A stretch of 64,000 nucleotides of DNA from an uncultured Acetatifactor sp. GTDB lineage: Bacteria > Bacillota > Clostridia > Lachnospirales > Lachnospiraceae. The notes beneath the pieces are model-generated. The model was not told the DNA's origin. It did not search any database and saw only the letters and a program-made list of their open reading frames with translations. The stretch lies in the NCBI GenBank assembly GCA_944383825.1, contig CALWRA010000006.1:1-64000 (forward strand), in the 5' to 3' direction. Shown one piece after another: positions 26,113-36,508 of the stretch (the first letter of the stretch is position 1; the number at the start of each line of letters is the position of its first letter). The translations under genes and the position numbers were made by a program.

Positions 26113-27888
26113 TTACCTCACTTTCCCGTCAATCTTTTTTTCTTCCTCCAAAAGATCATAAGGAATTTCACCATATTGATTGTGGAAGGCCTTTGCGTAA
26201 TAACCTCCCTGAGCCAAAAGAGAATCGTGGGTTCCTCTCTCAATGATCCGGCCATGATCCATAACCAGAATCAGGTCGGCGTCCTTAATGGAAGAGATCC
26301 GGTAAGCAATTACAAACACGGTGCAGTCGGAAGTCTGCTGAATGGTTTTTAATTGTTTTTGTATGTAGCTTTCCGTTTCCATATCCACTGCCGAGGTAGT
26401 GTCGTCCAGAATTAAAATGGAAGGATTCTTGAGCAACGCCCTTGCCAGGGAGATTCTCTGCTTCTGCCCTCCGGAGAGCCCTACGCCCCGTTCTCCCACA
26501 ATTGTGTCATAGCCTTCGGGCAGCGCTGAAATAAAGTGATTGGCGTCGGCCATAATAGCGGCTTTTTTCACCTCTTCAAAGCTGCAGTTGGGCCTGCCGT
26601 AGGCGATGTTTCCCTCTATGGTATCGGAAAACAGGAATACGTCCTGCATAGCCATGCCGATATTGTCCCGCAAATTATACAGATCCATTTGCCGTACATT
26701 CTTTCCATCCACCAAAACCTCGCCGGAGGTGGCATCATAAAAACGACACAGCAGATTCATCAGGGTGGATTTGCCAGCTCCGGTAGAGCCGATTATGCCC
26801 ACAGTCTGTCCCGCCCGTACCCTGAAATGAATGTCCATGACAATATCCTCGTCATCAGCCCGATAGGATACATTTTTAAATTCCACGTCCCCCCGAATTT
26901 TTTTATGTATCCCGCCTCGCTCAGGGGTTTTTACATTGGGCTCCTCGCTGTAGGTTGCGTATATTTTCTCCACGGAGGTGACAAAATTCTGAATGTCATT
27001 GATCCACCAGCCTGCCATGCGCAGTGGGGTATTCAGCATCCAGAGATACCCGTTTACCTTTACCAGATCGCCCAGAGTAATTTCTCCCTGGATAACCATG
27101 AACCCGCCGTATACCATTAGAATAATAGTCAAAGCGTAGGAGAGGATTTCAAAAACAGGTACGTACTTCATCCATATTTTCGAGGCGTTTATCTGGGAAT
27201 CACGAAATTTGTCATTTTCCTTCTGGAATTTTTCGATCTCGTAGTCCTCCTTGGCGAAGGCGCGCACTACCCGATTACCGCTGACATTTTCCTGTACGAA
27301 GGCGTTCAGGGATGAGAAGCAGTCGCGGTTTCTCTGAAAGGCGGGCTTCACCTCCTTGGATTGCTTCCAGGTGGCAATGGCCGTAAAAGGCAGCACCAGC
27401 AGCATACACAGGGCAAGCCTGGTGCTGACTGTAAACACCATAAGAAGCGCAAAGAAAAAGAGAAGGACATTTTGGTAAACCACATAAATTACATAAGCCA
27501 CAAAATGTCGGATGGCGTCCATATCGCCTGTCTGGCGGCTCATCAGATCTCCGGTTCTCTTCTTATTGTAAAAAGCAAAATCCTCCTGAAGCAGCTTGCG
27601 GTACACCTTATCGCGCATATCGTAAAGTGTTCCCTGGGAAGCGGTCTCAAACACCACCTGATAGAGAAAGCGTAGAATGCCGTTTAAGAAGGTAACGCCC
27701 AAAAGGCAGCCAACCAGAACAGGCAGAAGACTGTAATTGCCTGCCTGAACCACATCATCCACAATGATACCGGAGATGTAGGGATTTACGATGGACAGCG
27801 CCGAAATAACAGTGGTGAGCGCTATTCCCAGAATCATCAGTCCCCGGTACTTTTTGAGAAAGGAAAAAAACCATTTCATAGGCGTCAT
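26113..27888 (-). CDS. ABC exporter half, degenerate-site subunit
   Basis: A 591-residue half-transporter with six membrane segments and an ATPase domain. Walker A is GSTGAGKST and the signature LSGGQKQR, but the Walker B tail reads ILDDTTSAVD with aspartate in place of the catalytic glutamate, and the switch histidine is tyrosine (IAYRISS). These changes mark the non-hydrolysing site of heterodimeric exporters. The start at 27888 follows AGGAAGGAG; the longer frame up to 28005 crosses the promoter region. The AraC-type gene at 28099 is divergent and may control the pair. Confidence 0.93.
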   Translation of the reverse strand: MTPMKWFFSFLKKYRGLMILGIALTTVISALSIVNPYISGIIVDDVVQAGNYSLLPVLVGCLLGVTFLNGILRFLYQVVFETASQGTLYDMRDKVYRKLLQEDFAFYNKKRTGDLMSRQTGDMDAIRHFVAYVIYVVYQNVLLFFFALLMVFTVSTRLALCMLLVLPFTAIATWKQSKEVKPAFQRNRDCFSSLNAFVQENVSGNRVVRAFAKEDYEIEKFQKENDKFRDSQINASKIWMKYVPVFEILSYALTIILMVYGGFMVIQGEITLGDLVKVNGYLWMLNTPLRMAGWWINDIQNFVTSVEKIYATYSEEPNVKTPERGGIHKKIRGDVEFKNVSYRADDEDIVMDIHFRVRAGQTVGIIGSTGAGKSTLMNLLCRFYDATSGEVLVDGKNVRQMDLYNLRDNIGMAMQDVFLFSDTIEGNIAYGRPNCSFEEVKKAAIMADANHFISALPEGYDTIVGERGVGLSGGQKQRISLARALLKNPSILILDDTTSAVDMETESYIQKQLKTIQQTSDCTVFVIAYRISSIKDADLILVMDHGRIIERGTHDSLLAQGGYYAKAFHNQYGEIPYDLLEEEKKIDGKVR

Positions 27889-28027
27889 AGGATGCTCCTT
27901 CCTATGCTCCGGAGGCTTTTTGCCCCGGGCATATACAATGCTGATTGATACCTTCATTTTAGGTGAGAGGATGGAAAAAGAAATGGAGTATCTTGCAACA
28001 AACATGTATGATTTTGTAAAAATACAT

Positions 28028-28056
28028 TTTACTTTTGGACCGGAAAAGGTTAGAAT
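28028..28056 (+). promoter_or_regulatory. Promoter of the AraC-type regulator
   Basis: TTTACT (28028-28033), a 17-bp spacer and TAGAAT (28051-28056), 42 nt before the start codon and in the region divergent from the ABC exporter. Confidence 0.5.
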
Positions 28057-28098
28057 AGGTAATGGACAAAATCCAGTATATACGGAGGCAGAAGAGAA

Positions 28099-28971
28099 AT
28101 GACAGCAGAGAAAAATAACATTGCCGAAGAAAAAAGGAACATTGTCATTGAAGAGCTTGATCCCACTTTTTTATTTACCTGGAAGGGAACCAGAAAAGGG
28201 GATCGGGATCAGTATCACAGTCATGACTTTCCGGAAATTGCCTTTGTGCTGTCAGGTGTGGGAAGATATAAGATAGAAGGCAGACTTTATGAAATCAGAG
28301 AGGGGGATCTTCTGATTTTTAACCCGGGAGTAAGACATCAATCGGTGTCGGAGCCTGACGATGAATTTCCTACAACGGAATTTTTTGTGGGATTCAGCGA
28401 TATACAGATAAAGGATATGCCCCGCAACCATTTTCCGGCTCCCTGCGGAGAATACATAATCCATACCGGGGGAGAGCTGCGTCAGAAGCTGTTCCGCATC
28501 TGTTCATCCATGGAGGCGGAAAACGCCGTATGCCGCCAGGGCAGGTATTTCATGCTGAAGTCTTACCTTGTGCAGATGTTGCTGCTGGTGATCCGGGAGC
28601 AATGCGAACCCATGGTGGTGCACGGAGGATATGCCTTTGAATCGGTCAACAAGAAATATGTGGTGGAGCAGATTGTCAGCTATTTCGAGGATCATTATCA
28701 TGAGAAAATTTCTCTGGATCATATTGCGGAGAACATGTACCTGAGTCCCTTTTACATTTCCAAGATTTTTAAGAGCGAGACGGGAGACACTCCCATCCGT
28801 CATTTAATCAATATTCGTCTGGAAAAAGCAAAGGAGCTTCTGGAGGGAGGAAAGGGAGGAAGCATACAGGAGGTGGCGGCCTCTGTTGGCTATGACGATG
28901 CTTATCATTTCAGTAAGCTGTTTAAAAAGCGCTATGGGATTTCTCCCTCTCAGGCCAAGAAAAAGGCGTAG
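28099..28971 (+). CDS. AraC-family transcriptional regulator
   Basis: A 290-residue regulator. The N-terminal cupin-like sensor contains YHSHDFPEIAFVLSG and a GDLLIFNPGVRH strand near 65-77. The C-terminal domain has two helix-turn-helices (SLDHIAENMYLSPFYISKIF and SIQEVAASVGYDDAYHFSKLF) and ends with the usual YGISPSQ. It is divergent from the heterodimeric ABC exporter (210 nt apart), so it may control it. The sensor could bind a sugar or a drug-like ligand. Confidence 0.9.
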   Translation: MTAEKNNIAEEKRNIVIEELDPTFLFTWKGTRKGDRDQYHSHDFPEIAFVLSGVGRYKIEGRLYEIREGDLLIFNPGVRHQSVSEPDDEFPTTEFFVGFSDIQIKDMPRNHFPAPCGEYIIHTGGELRQKLFRICSSMEAENAVCRQGRYFMLKSYLVQMLLLVIREQCEPMVVHGGYAFESVNKKYVVEQIVSYFEDHYHEKISLDHIAENMYLSPFYISKIFKSETGDTPIRHLINIRLEKAKELLEGGKGGSIQEVAASVGYDDAYHFSKLFKKRYGISPSQAKKKA

Positions 28972-29027
28972 TCCGCCGGGAGGCTTTGACAGTTTTTTAT
29001 CAGTATGTTTTTTTTTCAATACTTGAC

Positions 29028-29065
29028 TGAAAACGGTTTTCAAGGATTGGAGAATTTGCTACAAT
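29028..29065 (+). promoter_or_regulatory. Promoter with overlapping palindrome
   Basis: A perfect palindrome TGAAAAC-G-GTTTTCA (29028-29042) overlaps the -35 box TTTTCA (29037-29042). A 17-bp spacer leads to TACAAT (29060-29065). The palindrome is an operator candidate of LacI/CcpA style but is one base longer than the cre consensus. Confidence 0.55.
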
Positions 29066-29134
29066 CGTACCGGAGAGTATTTGTAAGCGATTACAGGAAG
29101 GTAACGGATGCGCAGGCATCGGAATGGAGGTAGC

Positions 29135-29803
29135 ATGAGATATTTTTTTGAATCCAAAATCGAAAAAAAAGCAAAGGGCTATATGATTCAAATTCCTTTT
29201 AATGTATGGGAGGTATGCAGGCAGCGGGATGTGATACAGGGAGAGGTGGTTCTGGACAATAAAATCATCGACTGCGAATTGCTTCCGAAGGAGAAGGGCA
29301 ATTATGAGATTCACATAGAGGATGAGGATGCTGTGAGCGTGGAGTTGGGGGTTCCTCACAAGATTCTGCTTCATATCAATAATTCTCTGATCCGGATGGA
29401 TCAGAACAGTCCTTACAGCTTCGAACACCCTATCCGCAGGATAGACAGCATGAAGGTGATTATCCAGCCGGATGACGGCCTCTGCGGCCAGGCATGTGTG
29501 GCCATGCTGGCAGATGTCACCATTGCGGAGGTAATCAGCGTAATGGACTGTCGGGAATGGCAGGCAACAATGGGCCGGGTAATTTCGGCGCTGAATTATT
29601 ATGGAATTGATCACACTGAGATTATTGTATATACTGAGGGAAGGGATGCGGTTCTCCCCAAATGCTGTATTATGATGGAGAAAATGGGGCGCTACTGCCA
29701 TTACCTGATTCACTATGATGGAAAGTATTATGATTCCACCCTGGGAGTATTGGAGGAGTACGATATGAGCAAGCTTCTGGGGTATCTGGAGATTAAATGC
29801 TAG
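29135..29803 (+). CDS. DUF1905 domain fused to a C39-peptidase-like domain
   Basis: A 222-residue protein. Residues 1-90 match the DUF1905 pattern (a small beta-barrel: MIQIPFNVWEV, with VIQGEVVLD). Residues 105-222 look like a C39-type papain-fold domain: DDGLCGQACVAMLAD has the Q...C arrangement of that active site, and YCHYLIHYDGKYYDSTLG supplies the histidine and an aspartate. It could be a cysteine protease or an inactive relative. The fusion is unusual. GGAGGT lies before the ATG at 29135, so nine upstream codons in the frame are excluded. A palindromic operator precedes its promoter. Confidence 0.65.
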   Translation: MRYFFESKIEKKAKGYMIQIPFNVWEVCRQRDVIQGEVVLDNKIIDCELLPKEKGNYEIHIEDEDAVSVELGVPHKILLHINNSLIRMDQNSPYSFEHPIRRIDSMKVIIQPDDGLCGQACVAMLADVTIAEVISVMDCREWQATMGRVISALNYYGIDHTEIIVYTEGRDAVLPKCCIMMEKMGRYCHYLIHYDGKYYDSTLGVLEEYDMSKLLGYLEIKC

Positions 29804-29818
29804 CGCAGTGCCGTCGGG

Positions 29819-29846
29819 GCCATCCGTTCGTGAGCGGGTGGCTTTT
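29819..29846 (+). terminator. Terminator after the DUF1905 fusion gene
   Basis: GCCATCCG (29819-29826) pairs with CGGGTGGC (29835-29842, one G-T pair) around an 8-nt loop, followed by TTTT. Confidence 0.7.
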
Positions 29847-30028
29847 GCTGTTCTGACCAGGAGTTGGTAAAAAGATTCAAAACAATTCAGAAAAAAAGTA
29901 TTAAATCATATTTTTGAGGACAAAATAAGAGAATCAAAGAATAATAAAGAAAAACAAAGAAAAATTGAGATAATAAAAAATAAATAACCTTGAATGCGTT
30001 TGCAAACACATACATATAAAATTAATAT
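29847..30028 (+). promoter_or_regulatory. A-rich region and promoter of groES-groEL
   Basis: The intergenic region has no gene. It is strongly A-rich from 29875 to 29990, which may act as an upstream promoter element. TTGCAA (30000-30005), a 17-bp spacer and TAATAT (30023-30028) form the likely promoter. Confidence 0.5.
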
Positions 30029-30040
30029 ATGTCTTAGTGA

Positions 30041-30067
30041 TTAGCACTCAGTTGTTTTGAGTGCTAA
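30041..30067 (+). promoter_or_regulatory. CIRCE operator (HrcA binding site)
   Basis: TTAGCACTC, nine bases, GAGTGCTAA: an exact match to the CIRCE consensus, 37 nt before groES. HrcA represses through it and heat or misfolded protein relieves repression. Confidence 0.97.
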
Positions 30068-30104
30068 CAAGTGAATATGGGAATATGAAAAGGAGGCAGT
30101 TATA

Positions 30105-30392
30105 ATGAAGTTAGTACCTTTAGGCGACAGAGTGGTATTAAAACAATTAGAAGCAGAGGAGACGACCAAATCCGGCATCGTGCTTCCCGGCCAGAGCAAG
30201 GAAAAGCCCCAGCAGGCTGAGGTGGTTGCCGTAGGCCCCGGGGGTGTGGTAGACGGCAAGGAAGTGAAAATGGAAGTGAAGACCGGAGACCAGGTTATTT
30301 ATTCCAAATATGCTGGGAATGAAGTGAAGGTCGGCGAAGAGGAATATATCATTGTAAGACAGAATGATATTCTGGCAGTGGTTCAAAACTAA
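30105..30392 (+). CDS. groES: Co-chaperonin GroES
   Basis: A 95-residue GroES with the start LVPLGDRVVLK and the mobile loop EETTKSGIVLPG. It caps the GroEL ring. AAAGGAGG lies 9 nt before the ATG. groEL follows after 29 nt. Confidence 0.98.
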   Translation: MKLVPLGDRVVLKQLEAEETTKSGIVLPGQSKEKPQQAEVVAVGPGGVVDGKEVKMEVKTGDQVIYSKYAGNEVKVGEEEYIIVRQNDILAVVQN

Positions 30393-30406
30393 TCATAATA
30401 TAATAA

Positions 30407-32047
<1,641 letters not shown>

Positions 32048-32078
32048 GCTGCTTCCCAAAGATGATATAAGAATCAGG

Positions 32079-32114
32079 CAGAAAGCGTCGGCATTTACAT
32101 GTCGGCGCTTTCTG
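32079..32114 (+). terminator. Hairpin after groEL
   Basis: CAGAAAGCG (32079-32087) pairs with CGCTTTCTG (32106-32114), with TCGGCA-like pairing inside. There is no T run after it, so it may end RNA decay rather than transcription. The rest of the gap to 32212 holds nothing clear. Confidence 0.5.
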
Positions 32115-32212
32115 AATAGTGAACCCAGGGGAGTACGTCTTTTAAAGTGTGAAGATTCCGAGCCTGTCTGGAAGTGGAAAGAAAACAGTAAATCTCAATA
32201 TATCCACGGCTG

Positions 32213-32884
32213 CTATAAATCAGGATACATATCCAGAAGCTCGAAATGATCCCTCTGAACCCGGATCAGTCCTTCGTTTTGCATTTTACTCAACTCGTTT
32301 GACATTGCGCTGCGTCCGACGTTCAGGTAGTCGGCCAGCTGCTGACGGTTGAGCGGGATGAAAAAGCTGCGGCAGCCGTTGCGGACAGCCTGGTCCGAAA
32401 GATAGGACAGAAGCCTTCCTCGTATGGATTTAGGGGAAGTATGGAAAATCTTTCTGGATAAATTCAGGTTTTTCCGGGAAGAAAGGGATAGCAGGTTCCG
32501 GATCAGCTTCCCATGATACTCGCAGGAGCGGGAACAGGTGCGCAAGACATGGTTCGCGTTCAAAAAAAGTACAGTTGTATTTTCCGCGGCGATGACATTG
32601 ACCATCAGCGGTTCTCCTGACGCACAGGCATAGGCTTCAGCAAAAATCTGACCGGGTTCAATTTTGTCGAAAACCGTTGTCCGCCCCCAGAAATCATCCG
32701 CCTCAACCATCACACTGCCGCATAGAACGATTCCGAGGGAAGAAACCACGTCTCCGATGCGGTATATCATCTGCCCCTTTGCAAATTTTTTCTGTTCTGC
32801 CTTTAGACAAGTGAGCATAGCTCTTATTTCTTCCGGCTCCGTACCGTGAAACAATACTGTTTTCGTAAGCTCCTGTATCTCCAT
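32213..32884 (-). CDS. Crp/Fnr-family regulator, HcpR-like
   Basis: A 223-residue regulator with an N-terminal cyclic-nucleotide-binding-like domain (GQMIYRIGDVVSSLGIVLCG) and a C-terminal winged helix (LNRQQLADYLNVGRSAMSNELSKM). It is divergent from the hybrid-cluster-protein gene, the usual layout for HcpR, the nitrosative-stress regulator. A perfect palindrome in the shared intergenic region sits at the class II activation distance from the hcp promoter. No CXXC iron-sulfur motif is seen at its N-terminus, so a haem or other sensor would be needed. The effector is unproven. Confidence 0.8.
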   Translation of the reverse strand: MEIQELTKTVLFHGTEPEEIRAMLTCLKAEQKKFAKGQMIYRIGDVVSSLGIVLCGSVMVEADDFWGRTTVFDKIEPGQIFAEAYACASGEPLMVNVIAAENTTVLFLNANHVLRTCSRSCEYHGKLIRNLLSLSSRKNLNLSRKIFHTSPKSIRGRLLSYLSDQAVRNGCRSFFIPLNRQQLADYLNVGRSAMSNELSKMQNEGLIRVQRDHFELLDMYPDL

Positions 32885-32897
32885 ATTCCCTCCTTTT

Positions 32898-32939
32898 GTT
32901 CGTATACGAACGGAAATGTTTTTTTCATTGTAATATAAT
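32898..32939 (+). promoter_or_regulatory. Regulator operator and hcp promoter
   Basis: The palindrome GTTCGTATACGAAC (32898-32911) lies before TATAAT (32934-32939). With a start about 7 nt after the -10 box, the palindrome centre is at about -41.5, and the -35 position is poor. This is the layout of a promoter needing a Crp/Fnr-type activator. The palindrome also lies in the leader of the divergent regulator gene. Confidence 0.7.
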
Positions 32940-33007
32940 GTATCTAAAAGATCAAGATGCTATGAAGTGACATAGCGTTGGATACGGAAAGACAGGAGGA
33001 ATTTAGA

Positions 33008-34645
33008 ATGGAAAATAAGATGTTTTGCTATCAATGTCAGGAGACCGCAGGCTGCACCGGCTGTACACAGGCGGGCGTATGTGGAAAGAAACCGGATGTA
33101 GCTGCCATGCAGGACTTGCTGGTCTATTTGACCAAGGGCCTTTCCGTGGTGACAACGCTGCTCCGCGGCGAAGGAACGGAGGTAACGCCGGAGATAAATC
33201 ATAAGATTACGCTGAATCTGTTTGTTACCATTACCAATGCCAATTTTGACAGGGAGGCAATCGTGGAGCGAATCAGGGAGACCTTGGCGGTTAAGCAGGA
33301 GCTTCTTATGAAAATTAAGGATGTCTCCGGGCTTCCTGAAGCTGCCGTATGGAATGGGAGCGAGGATGAATTTGCCGGAAAAGCCGCGCAGGTAGGGGTA
33401 TTGTCCACAGAGAATGAGGATATCCGTTCCCTGCGGGAGTTAATCACTTACGGGCTGAAAGGGCTGTCTGCCTATTCCAAGCATGCCAACGCGCTGCTTA
33501 AGGATGATGATGAGACGGATGCTTTCCTCCAGAGGGCGCTGGCTTCCACGCTGGATGACAGTCTGGGTGCCGATGATTTGGTGGCTCTGGCGCTGGAAAC
33601 CGGAAAATATGGCGTCAATGTCATGGCGCTTTTGGACAAGGCCAATACAGAAGCATATGGCAATCCTGAGATTACAAAGGTCAATATCGGTGTGGGCAAA
33701 AATCCTGGTATTTTGATATCCGGCCATGATTTGAGGGATCTGGAAATGCTGCTTAAGCAGACGCAGGGAACAGGGGTGGATGTGTATACCCATTCGGAGA
33801 TGCTCCCCGCCCATTATTACCTCGCTTTCAAGAAATACTCTAACTTTGTGGGTAACTATGGAAATGCATGGTGGAAGTAGAAAGAGGAATTTGAATCCTT
33901 CAACGGCCCCATTCTGATGACAACCAACTGTATTGTACCGCCCAAGGACAGTTATAAGGATCGACTTTATACTACGGGTGCAGCGGGATATCCTGGATGT
34001 AAGCATATTCCCGGGGATATTGGGGAGAAAAAAGACTTTTCCGAATTAATCGCTCACGCCAAAGGCTGTGCCGCGCCGCAGGAGCTGGAGCAGGGAGAGA
34101 TAGTGGGCGGATTCGCCCACGCACAGGTGCTGGCCTTGGCAGATAAGGTTGTGGAGGCAGTCAAATCCGGTGCGATCAAAAAGTTCGTGGTTATGGCTGG
34201 CTGCGATGGGCGTGCGAAATCCCGCAATTATTATACGGAATTTGCCAAGGCGCTGCCAAAAGATACGGTCATACTTACCGCAGGATGCGCTAAGTATAAA
34301 TATAACAAGCTGGATTTGGGCAATATAGGCGGCATTCCCCGTGTGATGGACGCAGGGCAGTGCAATGATTCCTATTCTCTGGCGGTCATCGCCCTGAAGC
34401 TAAAAGAAGTTTTTGGACTTGACGACATCAACGATCTGCCAATTGTTTATAACATTGCATGGTATGAGCAGAAAGCGGTTATCGTCCTGCTGGCTCTGCT
34501 GTATTTGGGAGTCAAGAATGTCCATCTGGGCCCTACGCTTCCGGCTTTCCTAAGCCCCAATGTAGCCAAGGTGCTGGTGGACAATTTCGGGATCACAGGT
34601 ATTGGTACGGTGAAAGATGATCTGAAAGTGTTCTTTGGAGAATAA
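33008..34645 (+). pseudogene. hcp: Hybrid-cluster protein (hydroxylamine reductase) gene with in-frame amber stop
   Basis: A continuous 545-codon frame encodes a full-length Hcp apart from a single TAG at 33878-33880 (codon 291). The N-terminal iron-sulfur cysteines are C7, C10, C19 and C25. Ligands of the hybrid cluster follow on both sides of the stop (HSEMLPAH before; TNC, GYPGCKH, AGC and QCND after). In Hcp relatives the stop position is normally glutamine (WWKQKEEF), so CAG has become TAG. The upstream product alone would lack most hybrid-cluster ligands. Either the gene is inactivated, or the stop is read through, or it is a sequencing error. CAGGAGG precedes the ATG at 33008. Hcp protects against nitric oxide and hydroxylamine. 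Confidence 0.9.
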
Positions 34646-34725
34646 AACAGGATTGGATAAAAAATAATGGGAGTCATTGATGTACGGCATCCTGCTGGAA
34701 TTTTAATGGGAAAGGAGGATATACA

Positions 34726-34914
34726 GTGAACCGCTTTGAGTATATTGTGGAGGAAATTGACGGAGATTACGCCCATTTGAGGCGTACGGAGCAGGAGGAG
34801 CAAGCCGAAGGAGAGCTTAAGCTGGTGGCAAGAGCCCTTTTGCCTCCGGAAATTGGGGAGGGAACCAGACTGCTTTACGAATGGATGCAGTATTCTATAA
34901 TAGAGCAGTCGTAA
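34726..34914 (+). CDS. Small DUF3006-like protein
   Basis: A 62-residue acidic protein with the DUF3006 pattern: YIVEEIDGDYAHLRR, then LLPPEIGEGTRLLYEW. The family is thought to be a small beta-barrel of unknown function. It starts with GTG at 34726 with AAAGGAGG 8 nt upstream. It is followed by a strong terminator and forms a short unit behind hcp. Confidence 0.65.
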   Translation: MNRFEYIVEEIDGDYAHLRRTEQEEQAEGELKLVARALLPPEIGEGTRLLYEWMQYSIIEQS

Positions 34915-34956
34915 TCGTAAAAGCGGCAGAGCCGGAAAGCCGTCCCCATGCCATGT

Positions 34957-34986
34957 GCGCAGGAGGTATCATTCCTGCGCTTTTTT
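34957..34986 (+). terminator. Intrinsic terminator
   Basis: A perfect 8-bp stem GCGCAGGA/TCCTGCGC (34957-34964 with 34973-34980) is followed by TTTTTT. Confidence 0.9.
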
Positions 34987-35156
34987 GGCGCCTGAAAGAG
35001 GCGGCATTGGGACTGCCATGGCGCATCTTTTACCACTTACTTGGGTAAAATGACCTCTTGCGCAGAAGCTGTTTACAGAAATAGAATTTCAGATATACTG
35101 GATTTGTAGCAGGAGATGACACACCGGTGTTCTTTGCACACAGAGGAAGGGGCGTT

Positions 35157-35627
35157 ATGAAGGTAAAAATAGAGATAGACGAAGCGCTGGAAGAGGACGA
35201 GGTGATTATCCGCTGCAAGGAACTGGATGATTCCATTATAAGTCTGCAGAGCTATATTGCAGGGAAGAGTGATGTCAAGCAATGTATTTCGCTTTATAAG
35301 GGAGAAACGGAATATTATGTGCCGGTAAAGGACGTTTATTTTTTTGAAACAGATGGCAGGGATATTACCGCGCACACGGCGGACAAAATTTTTACGGCGG
35401 CCTTTAAGCTTTATGAGTTGGAAGCGCTTTTGCCGGGAGGCTTTATGAGAATATCCAAATCGACCATCGTAAATTTGGATCATATCTATTCCATCACAAG
35501 AAACCTGACGGCATCCAGCGCAGTGGAATTTGCAGGCAGCAGTAAAAGAGTCATGGTGTCCAGAGGATATTACAAAGCGCTGATTGAGAGCCTGCGTGTG
35601 AGAAGGCTGGGTCGGCTCAAAGGATGA
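35157..35627 (+). CDS. LytTR-domain DNA-binding regulator
   Basis: A 156-residue protein. The LytTR domain covers about residues 50-150, with VKDVYFFETDGRDITAHT and FMRISKSTIVNLDHI typical of the family. There is no receiver domain, so it works without phosphorylation by a kinase. The start at 35157 follows GAGGAAGGGG. The gene below encodes a LiaF-like membrane protein, and single-domain LytTR proteins are commonly paired with a membrane partner that controls them. Confidence 0.88.
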   Translation: MKVKIEIDEALEEDEVIIRCKELDDSIISLQSYIAGKSDVKQCISLYKGETEYYVPVKDVYFFETDGRDITAHTADKIFTAAFKLYELEALLPGGFMRISKSTIVNLDHIYSITRNLTASSAVEFAGSSKRVMVSRGYYKALIESLRVRRLGRLKG

Positions 35628-35677
35628 ATAACAATATTTGAATGGATGCCCGCCAAAGTGGGCAGGGAGGTGTAAGG

Positions 35678-36400
35678 ATGAAAAGAGGAAAAAAATTATT
35701 TTGGGGAATTTTATTTATTCTGGGAGCCCTTGCCCTGATTGTGGGAAAGCTCGGGTATCTGGAGGGCTTTGGGTTTTGGACGATTCTGTTCACCATCTGT
35801 TTGCTGGGCTTGTTGATTGATGGCATTTTCCGCAGAGGTTTTGGAACCATATTGTTTTCTCTGGCTTTTCTGGCGATTTTGTACGATGAGCTTCTTGGGA
35901 TTGAAGCGATTACGCCTTGGCCGGTACTGGGGGCAGCGTTGCTTGGAACCATTGGACTGGGGATTATTTTTCCGAAAAAAGGAGCCAGGGGAGCCTTTTT
36001 GGGAAAGGGACATATTTATAAAAAAACGGTGAAAAGTGACAGTTATAAATTTCAGGAAAGCATGGACGGAGAGCATGTTGCGTTTGACTGCAGCTTCGGC
36101 CAGGCTGTAAAGTATGTCACAAGCAAGAGTCTCAGCCGTGGGGAGATGGAATGCGCTTTTGGAAGTCTGGAGGTCTATTTGGACGGCGCGTCCCTCAAGG
36201 AGGGCAAGGCTGACATCTATGTGGAATGCTCTTTTGGCAGCATTGTGCTGTATGTACCTGAGGATTGGAAGGTAGTAGTGAACACAAGCGCAGTCTTTGG
36301 AGGTGTGGAGGAGAAGGGAAGCTGTAATCCAATGGGGACGGACATCCTGCAGATTCAGGGAGAGGTGGCTTTTGGAGCGCTGGAGATCCGATATGTCTGA
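35678..36400 (+). CDS. LiaF-like membrane protein
   Basis: A 240-residue protein with four short membrane segments (about 8-105), then a C-terminal beta-rich domain with repeats CSFGQAV, CAFGSLEVYL, CSFGSIVLYV and VAFGALEIRY, the pattern of the LiaF C-terminal domain. LiaF inhibits envelope-stress signalling. The start at 35678 follows GGGAGG. It lies 50 nt behind the LytTR gene and may keep that regulator inactive. Confidence 0.8.
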   Translation: MKRGKKLFWGILFILGALALIVGKLGYLEGFGFWTILFTICLLGLLIDGIFRRGFGTILFSLAFLAILYDELLGIEAITPWPVLGAALLGTIGLGIIFPKKGARGAFLGKGHIYKKTVKSDSYKFQESMDGEHVAFDCSFGQAVKYVTSKSLSRGEMECAFGSLEVYLDGASLKEGKADIYVECSFGSIVLYVPEDWKVVVNTSAVFGGVEEKGSCNPMGTDILQIQGEVAFGALEIRYV

Positions 36401-36452
36401 TACTGCAATATATGCCGTAAATCCGCATCCTTAAAATGAATGACAAAAAGTG

Positions 36453-36481
36453 TTGACATTTCCCTGAAAGGGGACTATACT
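36453..36481 (+). promoter_or_regulatory. Promoter of the rimP-ribF operon
   Basis: TTGACA (36453-36458), 17 bp, TATACT (36476-36481). The next gene start is 85 nt downstream, leaving a leader with a hairpin. Confidence 0.85.
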
Positions 36482-36508
36482 ACGGTTAAATACAATGATT
36501 ACTAGAGT

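Noticed and set aside
27791-28102. A 103-codon frame before the AraC-type gene
   Set aside because: It crosses the divergent promoter region and antisense to the ABC gene start; no credible ribosome site for its first part.
29028-29042. CcpA cre site
   Set aside because: The palindrome has 15 bases with a central G and does not fit the 14-base cre spacing.
33008-34645. Pyrrolysine or selenocysteine recoding at the hcp stop
   Set aside because: The position is normally glutamine, and a simple CAG-to-TAG change explains it; no recoding element is visible.
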